Part shown: positions 1 to 6,551 of the stretch, in pieces | How positions within the stretch are numbered: position 1 is the first letter of the stretch | How the letters are laid out: each line of letters opens with the position of its first letter | Assembly (NCBI GenBank): GCA_937858455.1 | Contig: CALLYN010000453.1 | Coordinates: forward strand, 1-6,551 | Origin: an uncultured Kouleothrix sp. | GTDB lineage: Bacteria > Chloroflexota > Chloroflexia > Chloroflexales > Roseiflexaceae | DNA length: 6,551 nt | Reading direction: 5' to 3' | Made by a program: the position numbers and the translations under genes | Notes under the pieces: model-generated | Database searches by the model: none | What the model was told of the DNA's origin: nothing | What the model saw: only the letters and a program-made list of their open reading frames with translations

Positions 1-56
1 AGGAGCCCGTGCCGATCTACGAGATCGAGTACGAGGCCAAGGAAAACGCGCACTAA
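1..56 (+). CDS. C-terminal end of an unidentified protein (partial)
   Basis: A + strand reading frame enters from the left edge and ends at a TAA stop at 54-56. Its codons begin at position 3 and read EPVPIYEIEYEAKENAH. The tail is acidic and hydrophilic, and the codons mostly end in G or C, as in the genes downstream. Seventeen residues without a recognisable motif are too few to name a family. An RNA-level link to uvrA is unlikely in the present arrangement, because more than 600 bases of repeats and a separate promoter lie between them. That the frame is truly coding is inferred from codon use and the clean non-coding character that follows the stop. Confidence 0.55.
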   Translation, partial: EPVPIYEIEYEAKENAH

Positions 57-66
57 GAGCAGCTAT
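55..66 (+). repeat. 12-bp direct repeat, left copy (partner at 674-685)
   Basis: AAGAGCAGCTAT occurs here, overlapping the stop codon of the upstream gene, and again exactly at 674-685, overlapping the uvrA start codon. The two copies bracket the whole intergenic region. No terminal inverted repeats lie just inside them, so the origin (target-site duplication, segmental duplication or chance) is open. Confidence 0.6.
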
Positions 67-86
67 CACACCTCCGAACCGGGTTT

Positions 87-354
87 GACGAAAGACGGAA
101 GACGAAGGACGGCGCTGTTTCGTCTTCCGTCCTTCGTCCTGAAACAAGGGAAGGCGAAAGACGGCGCTGTTTCGTCTTCCGTCCTTCGTCCTGAAACAAG
201 GGAAGGCGAAAGACGGCGCTGTTTCGTCTTCTGTCCTTCGTCCTGAAACAAGGGAAGGCGAAAGACGGCGCTGTTTCGTCTTCCGTCCTTCGTCCTGAAA
301 CAAGGGAAGGCGAAAGACGGCGCTGTTTCGTCTTCCGTCCTTCGTCCTGAAACA
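87..354. repeat. Tandem array of 52-bp palindrome-derived units
   Basis: GCTGTTTCGTC recurs at 114, 166, 218, 270 and 322, an exact 52-bp period over five copies. The only clear substitution is a T at 232 in the third copy. Each unit contains GTCCTTCGTCCT preceded by GTTTC and followed by GAAAC, and can fold CGAAAGACGG against CCGTCCTTCG with one mismatch. The leftmost unit is longer: arms 87-104 and 121-138 pair over 17 of 18 bases around a 16-nt loop. Later units lack about 14 bases of the left arm, as if lost between two GACGG direct repeats. The period is not a multiple of three and no gene-like codon use is seen, so the array is judged non-coding. It may act as transcript-end structure for the upstream gene, but no T-tract is present. 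Confidence 0.9.
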
Positions 355-555
355 TCGGATCGAACCTGCGGTAGCCTGCACTAAGGGTCTCGGAAAGTCC
401 ACATCATCGCCTAAGCCCCCACACCACCTCGCAATGTCGGCTGCAATCAGGGCCGAATCTTTCCGCATTTTCTGCTAGACTCTAGCAGGCCAACCGCGCG
501 GCGGATGCGTCCAAAGCGCGCGCGGCTGCGTAGTACCATGCGGCGCCAGGCAGCT
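355..555. other. Non-coding spacer between array and uvrA promoter
   Basis: Apart from the perfect palindrome at 472-488 (listed separately), nothing convincing is seen here. There is no frame with plausible codon use and start signal, no tRNA-like or rRNA-like structure, and no insertion-sequence ends. The right part (about 490-550) is rich in GCGC steps. Confidence 0.6.
472..488. promoter_or_regulatory. Perfect 17-nt palindrome, candidate operator
   Basis: CTGCTAGACTCTAGCAG has two perfect 8-base arms around a single central C. An odd-length dyad of this size is typical of a dimeric repressor site, and the next gene is uvrA, a classic DNA-damage-inducible gene. It does not match the E. coli LexA box (CTG-N10-CAG; here the spacing is 11) or the Gram-positive CGAAC-N4-GTTCG box. 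It lies 67 bases upstream of the -35 element, further than a simple promoter-occluding repressor would need. Its role as an operator is inference. Confidence 0.35.
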
Positions 556-584
556 TTGACGGCTTCCAGCGCCAGTGCTATACT
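556..584 (+). promoter_or_regulatory. Sigma70-type promoter of uvrA
   Basis: TTGACG (556-561) and TATACT (579-584) are separated by exactly 17 bases. The -10 is preceded by TGC (576-578), making an extended -10. Each hexamer matches the consensus at five of six positions. Transcription would start near 591-595, leaving a leader of about 90 bases before the uvrA ATG at 684. It is the best promoter-like sequence in the window and is correctly oriented for uvrA. Confidence 0.75.
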
Positions 585-613
585 TGTTTCTCGCACACCC
601 GTTCAGATTTACG

Positions 614-660
614 ACGCCGCATCGGAGCGCAGGCGCCCGCAGAAGCGGCGTTTTATCTTG
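614..660 (+). other. Possible hairpin followed by T-rich run in the uvrA leader
   Basis: ACGCCGC (614-620) can pair with GCGGCGT (645-651) across 24 bases that may pair further through CGG/CCG (623-625 with 637-639). TTTATCTT follows directly. The arrangement resembles a weak intrinsic terminator or attenuator between the predicted transcription start and the uvrA start codon. The closing stem is only 7 bp and the sequence is GC-rich, so chance pairing is quite possible. Confidence 0.25.
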
Positions 661-670
661 TAGAAGAGCC

Positions 671-676
671 AGGAAG
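671..676 (+). promoter_or_regulatory. Ribosome binding site of uvrA
   Basis: AGGAAG lies seven bases before the ATG at 684 and supports this start over any other. The protein also begins at the expected N-terminus of the family, with the first ATP-binding strand following at once. Confidence 0.75.
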
Positions 677-683
677 AGCAGCT

Positions 684-685
<2 letters not shown>
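674..685 (+). repeat. 12-bp direct repeat, right copy (partner at 55-66)
   Basis: AAGAGCAGCTAT, identical to 55-66, spans the end of the ribosome binding site and the first two bases of the uvrA start codon. A near-copy (AGAAGAGCC, 662-670) just upstream shows that this purine-rich leader is itself slightly repetitive, which weakens the case for a specific insertion event. Confidence 0.6.
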
Positions 686-3947
<3,262 letters not shown>

Positions 3948-3969
3948 CGATATCTGCCGGGCTTGGGCC

Positions 3970-4022
3970 GCGCCGCCGCTGTTGCCTCACAGCGGCGGCG
4001 CTGCATACGGCCGCGCCGCCGC
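3970..4022 (+). terminator. GC-rich hairpin after uvrA, with a competing third arm
   Basis: The 13-base arm 3970-3982 pairs perfectly with 3989-4001 around a 6-base loop (TGCCTC), 22 bases after the uvrA stop. No T-tract follows, so as a classical intrinsic terminator it is incomplete. A third arm, GCGCCGCCGC (4013-4022), can pair instead with 3992-4001, giving two mutually exclusive hairpins. The position suggests the uvrA transcript end, but the T-less form could equally act only as RNA-stabilising structure. Confidence 0.5.
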
Positions 4023-4111
4023 GCCTCATCCGCCGCTTAGATTCTGCTCATCTCCACTTTATCTCCCACCCCTAGGCTCACGATCAGGAACATTCGCGCC
4101 CGCAACCGACC

Positions 4112-4116
4112 GGAGG
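4112..4116 (+). promoter_or_regulatory. Ribosome binding site of first AIM24-family gene
   Basis: GGAGG sits five bases before the ATG at 4122 and fixes that start. No convincing promoter could be picked out in 4023-4111; TTTATC at 4058-4063 is a possible -10 without a good -35 partner. Confidence 0.7.
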
Positions 4117-4121
4117 TCTCG

Positions 4122-5054
4122 ATGAAGCATTGCCCGAGCTGTGGCCGCCCAGCAGACGACAGCCAGAAGTTTTGCACATTCGACGGGGCGCTGCTCGCCG
4201 CCGCGCCCGCCCCAGCGCCCCAGGCGCGCCCCGCGCCCGACCCCCTGGAGCCGATCCAGCGCATCCAATGCCAGTGGTGCCAGTCGATGAACGAGAAGAC
4301 CGCGCTGAACTGCCGATCGTGCGCCGCGCCGCTCGACATCGCCGACCTGGTGAGCGAGTCGGGCTGGCGCGAGGCGCCGCGCATCCGCGACATGGCCGAG
4401 ATCCACTTTGGCAGCAGCACGTGCCAGGTGGAGGGCGAGATCGTGCCGGTGGCCGAGCTGAGCCTGGCCCACGGCGACGGCGTGTTCTTTGAACACCACG
4501 TGCTGCTGTGGAAAGACGACAACACGCCCATGGGCGTGCTTCCGCTGCAGGGCGGCATGAAGCGCGTGCTGGCGGGCATGCCGTTTATCGTCAGCGTGGC
4601 GCAGGGCCCTGGCCGGGTGGCGTTCTCGCGCGACCAGACCGGCGAGCTGGTGGTGCTGCCGCTGCACCCCGGCATGGAGCTCGACGTGCGCGAGCACGCG
4701 TTTCTGCTGGCCTCGCACCATATCAACTACTCGTTCGTGCGGGTCAAGGGGCTGCGCAATATTTTGTTCGGCGGCCAGGGCATGTTCATGGATCGCTTCG
4801 TGACGTCGAACGAGCCGGGGCTGCTGATCCTGCACGGCTACGGCAATGTGTTTGAGCGCACGCTCAAGCCCGGCGAGAGCATCCTGGTGGAGCCGGGCGC
4901 GTTTCTGTACAAAGACGCGACCGTGACGATGGATGTGCAGCCGCAGCAGCTGACGACCGGCTGGTTCGGCGGCCAGAGCATGAACCTGGCGCGCATGACC
5001 GGCCCCGGGCGCGTCGGCATCCAGTCGATGTATGTTCATCATTCGACGGAGTGA
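4122..5054 (+). CDS. AIM24/TIGR00266-family protein with two N-terminal zinc ribbons
   Basis: This 310-aa protein has three parts. The first ribbon has C4, C7 and C18, with D21 where a fourth Cys is expected (FCTFDG), a common variant. An Ala/Pro-rich linker spans about 26-45. The second ribbon is C50/C53/C64/C67 (CX2C-X10-CX2C). From about residue 90 to 305 comes the AIM24 fold, recognised by MFMDRF at 221-226, the GYGNVFERTLKPGESILVE stretch, and GPGRVGIQS near the end. Yeast AIM24 is a mitochondrial inner-membrane protein; bacterial members have no settled function. No signal peptide or membrane segment is evident, so a cytoplasmic location is inferred. The zinc ribbons suggest a protein or nucleic-acid contact role, but that is speculative. 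A paralogue lies 106 bp downstream on the same strand, so joint transcription is plausible. The start is supported by a strong GGAGG. Confidence 0.88.
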   Translation: MKHCPSCGRPADDSQKFCTFDGALLAAAPAPAPQARPAPDPLEPIQRIQCQWCQSMNEKTALNCRSCAAPLDIADLVSESGWREAPRIRDMAEIHFGSSTCQVEGEIVPVAELSLAHGDGVFFEHHVLLWKDDNTPMGVLPLQGGMKRVLAGMPFIVSVAQGPGRVAFSRDQTGELVVLPLHPGMELDVREHAFLLASHHINYSFVRVKGLRNILFGGQGMFMDRFVTSNEPGLLILHGYGNVFERTLKPGESILVEPGAFLYKDATVTMDVQPQQLTTGWFGGQSMNLARMTGPGRVGIQSMYVHHSTE

Positions 5055-5071
5055 TTGTCGTTTCCTTCACC

Positions 5072-5108
5072 CTCTGCGCCCTCCCCGCGACGCGGGGAGG
5101 GCGCAGGG
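5072..5108. repeat. Long GC-rich palindrome between the AIM24 paralogues
   Basis: The 15-base arm 5074-5088 pairs perfectly with 5092-5106 around the 3-base loop GAC. A T-G wobble and one more C-G pair extend it to 17 bp. The arms are pyrimidine-rich (CCCTCCCC) against purine-rich. It has no T-tract, so it resembles a dispersed REP-like palindrome more than a terminator. It could still modulate transcript stability between the two genes. Its only recurrence in this window would be by composition; no second copy is seen. Confidence 0.7.
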
Positions 5109-5160
5109 CGAGGCGCACGCAACGCCGGCTGTGCAAGCTACGTAGCGAAAAGAGCCAGCA

Positions 5161-6051
5161 TTGACAGCATCAAGAACATACACCTGCCCCTGGTGCAATA
5201 CCGTCAGCGATGGCACGGCGCTCAGCTGCCCCGGCTGCGGTGTCTCGGTCGACGTGCGCAAGATCGTCACGCGCTCGGGCTGGACCGAGCTGCCCGGCCG
5301 GCGCGACATGGCCAAGATCCAGTTCGGCGACTCGTTCTGCCAGATCGAAGGCACGTACGTGCCGGTGGCCGACATGAGCCTGGCGGCGGGCGACAGCGTG
5401 TACTTCGCGCACCACGTGCTGCTGTGGATGGATACGCAGGTGCAGATCGGCGCGCTGCCGCTGAAGGGCGCCTGGAAGCGCATGCTCGCCGGCCTGCCGA
5501 TCATCATGGCGCAGGCCCAGGGGCCGGGCCATATCGCATTCTCGCGCGACGCGCCGGGCGAGCTGATCGCGCTGCCGCTCCAGCCGGGCCAGGCGATCGA
5601 CGTGCGCGAGCACCTGTTCCTGGTGGCGACGAACCACGTGACCTACGACTGGTTTCAGAGCAACATCTGGTTCACCACCAAGAACGGCGACGAGACCGAG
5701 ACGCACTACCCGCTGGGCATGTTTATGGATCGCTTTGCCGCGCCGCAGCGGCCGGGCCTGCTGCTGCTGCACGCCGGCGGCAACGCCTTTGTTCGCACGC
5801 TCGCGCCGGGGCAGGCGATCCTGGTGCAGCCAAAGGCGCTGCTCTTCAAGGACCCGACGGTGCAGATGCAGCTGCACTTCGAGTACCCCGGCACGGCCTC
5901 GTGGAGCCCGTGGATGTCGTGGAGCCACCGCCACCTGTGGCTGCGGCTGTTCGGGCCGGGCCGCGTGGCGGTGCAGTCGGCCTACGAGCCTGGCGAAGAC
6001 AACGGCCGCACGATTGTGCGCCACTCTGGCGCGTCGCAGCGCCAGTGGTGA
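5161..6051 (+). CDS. AIM24/TIGR00266-family protein with one N-terminal zinc ribbon
   Basis: This 296-aa protein is a clear paralogue of the gene just upstream. Shared stretches include SGW, RDMA, VEG/IEG, VPVA, HHVLLW, AQGPG, AFSRD, GEL, DVREH, MFMDRF and GPGRV. It keeps one ribbon, C9/C12/C23/C26 (CX2C-X10-CX2C), which matches the second ribbon of its neighbour. It lacks the first ribbon and Ala/Pro linker, and has a longer C-terminal tail (AYEPGEDNGRTIVRHSG) and a Trp-rich insert near 245-260 (WSPWMSWSHRHLWL). The start is TTG: an in-frame TAG at 5143-5145 rules out anything further upstream, and the ribbon begins only eight residues in. The ribosome binding site is weak (GAAAAGAG). Function is unknown, as for its neighbour; related or partner roles are inferred from tandem placement. 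Confidence 0.85.
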   Translation: MTASRTYTCPWCNTVSDGTALSCPGCGVSVDVRKIVTRSGWTELPGRRDMAKIQFGDSFCQIEGTYVPVADMSLAAGDSVYFAHHVLLWMDTQVQIGALPLKGAWKRMLAGLPIIMAQAQGPGHIAFSRDAPGELIALPLQPGQAIDVREHLFLVATNHVTYDWFQSNIWFTTKNGDETETHYPLGMFMDRFAAPQRPGLLLLHAGGNAFVRTLAPGQAILVQPKALLFKDPTVQMQLHFEYPGTASWSPWMSWSHRHLWLRLFGPGRVAVQSAYEPGEDNGRTIVRHSGASQRQW

Positions 6052-6079
6052 GCAGCTCGGCGCCGCGCTCGCCTGCCGC

Positions 6080-6120
6080 AAAACAACAAAGACCTCGCTT
6101 CCCTTACGGGAGCGAGGTCT
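6080..6120 (-). terminator. Rho-independent terminator of the minus-strand repeat gene, possibly bidirectional
   Basis: AGACCTCGCT (6090-6099) pairs with AGCGAGGTCT (6111-6120), and CCC (6101-6103) with GGG (6108-6110), leaving a TTAC loop and one bulged T at 6100. On the minus strand the hairpin is followed by TTTGTTGTTTT (6089 down to 6079), a proper T-rich tail, 18 bases after the stop of the minus gene. In the + direction only CGGTTTAT follows, so termination of the AIM24 transcript here would be weaker. Confidence 0.85.
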
Positions 6121-6138
6121 CGGTTTATACCACCCCTG

Positions 6139-6551
6139 TTAGTTATTGTGCCGCCGAATATAGTCGAGCACGCTCTGCGTCGCCGGGTCGGCCGGGGCGG
6201 CGCCAAGGCCGCTGTGCTGGCGGATGTAGCTCAGCACGCTCTGCGTCGCGGGGTCGGGCGCGACAGTGGCAGCGCCCGGCGCCAGCAGCAGCGCCTGGTG
6301 CGCCTGGATGTAGCTCAGCACGCTCTGCAGCGACGGATCGGTGGGCGTGGTGCTGAAGCTGCCGTGCTGGCGGATGTAGTCGAGCACGCTCTGCGTCGCC
6401 GGGTCGTTCGCTACCACAGGCAGCAGTGCCTCGTGCGCGCGGATGTAGCCCATCACGCCCGGCGCGGCCGGGTCATTCGCCACCACCGGCAGCAGCGCCT
6501 CGTGCGCGCGGATGTAGCCCATCACGCCCGGCGCGGCCGGGTCATTCGCCA
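6139..6551 (-). CDS. Tandem short-repeat protein of unknown function (N-terminus off the window)
   Basis: The frame is open from the right edge to a TAA at 6139-6141, so only the C-terminal 136 or so residues are present. The GTG and ATG codons near 6520-6525 lie inside a repeat and are not the true start. The visible part consists of six units with consensus DPxxQSVLxYIRxHxxL, spaced 23, 23, 22, 28 and 22 residues, ending in YIRRHNN. Each unit looks like a Pro-capped amphipathic helix (QSVLDYIRQH) joined by Ala/Pro/Val-rich linkers. No family is recognised. There is no Cys and no membrane segment in view. A solenoid or binding-repeat role is possible, but this is inference from periodicity alone. 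The gene converges on the AIM24 pair and ends in a good intrinsic terminator. Confidence 0.75.
   Translation of the reverse strand, partial: ANDPAAPGVMGYIRAHEALLPVVANDPAAPGVMGYIRAHEALLPVVANDPATQSVLDYIRQHGSFSTTPTDPSLQSVLSYIQAHQALLLAPGAATVAPDPATQSVLSYIRQHSGLGAAPADPATQSVLDYIRRHNN
6413..6551 (-). repeat. Near-identical 69-bp tandem duplication inside the repeat gene
   Basis: 6413-6481 and 6482-6550 differ at only two positions (6418/6487 and 6427/6496), both silent. Each encodes one 23-residue repeat containing VMGYIRAHEALLP. The other four units are much more diverged, so this copy pair is recent or recently homogenised. The pattern runs off the window edge, so more copies may follow. Confidence 0.9.

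Noticed and set aside
75..87. Gram-positive type LexA box (CGAAC...GTTTG)
   Set aside because: The spacing is 3 rather than 4 and the half-sites do not match. It also lies about 500 bases from the uvrA promoter.
87..354. CRISPR array, suggested by regular repeats starting GTTTC and ending GAAAC
   Set aside because: The sequence between the GTTTC...GAAAC blocks is the same in every copy, so there are no unique spacers. The 52-bp period is a plain tandem repeat.
53..355. Minus-strand protein rich in RRTEDE/RKTKQRR repeats across the array
   Set aside because: The frame is open only because the repeat lacks stops. The 52-bp period shifts frame each copy, codon use is unlike the real genes, and there is no start signal.
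473..481. Extended -10 promoter element TGCTAGACT within the palindrome
   Set aside because: No acceptable -35 lies about 17 bases upstream (CCGAAT at 453-458), and a much better promoter exists at 556-584.
5055..6356. Long + strand open frame overlapping the second AIM24 gene in another frame
   Set aside because: It begins in a non-coding palindrome and reads Arg/Ala/Pro-rich nonsense across a gene with clear AIM24 homology in another frame, then runs through the terminator.

Overview
This is a GC-rich bacterial segment with strong G/C preference at third codon positions, one TTG start, and many intergenic palindromes and low-complexity repeats. The gene set (UvrA, two zinc-ribbon AIM24-family proteins, a short-repeat protein) and repeat style suggest a Chloroflexota-like genome. 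That placement is an inference from overall character; no marker in the window proves it.

Layout, left to right. Positions 1-56 hold the last 17 codons of an unidentified + strand gene. Positions 57-683 are non-coding: a 52-bp-period tandem array of palindrome-derived units (87-354), a perfect 17-nt palindrome (472-488), a well-formed sigma70-type promoter with extended -10 (556-584), and a roughly 90-nt leader. An exact 12-bp direct repeat marks both edges of this region (55-66 and 674-685). uvrA (684-3947) encodes a complete but oversized UvrA of 1087 aa. All ATPase and zinc motifs are intact, but the gene carries two in-frame, AT-richer insertions (about 1317-1409 and 2226-2354) bounded by inverted copies of the same GACGAAGGAC-type motif that builds the upstream array. 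A GC-rich hairpin region follows.

Two tandem paralogous genes (4122-5054 and 5161-6051) encode AIM24/TIGR00266-family proteins with N-terminal zinc ribbons, separated by a long GC-rich palindrome. A convergent minus-strand gene (6139 to beyond the right edge) encodes a protein made of 22-28-residue repeats. A rho-independent terminator at 6090-6120 serves it.

The genes do not form an evident pathway: uvrA is nucleotide-excision repair, the AIM24 pair is of unknown bacterial function, and the repeat protein is unrecognised. The most notable signal is the repeat family found both as an intergenic array and as in-frame insertions in an essential-type repair gene, a situation comparable to the Rickettsia palindromic elements.
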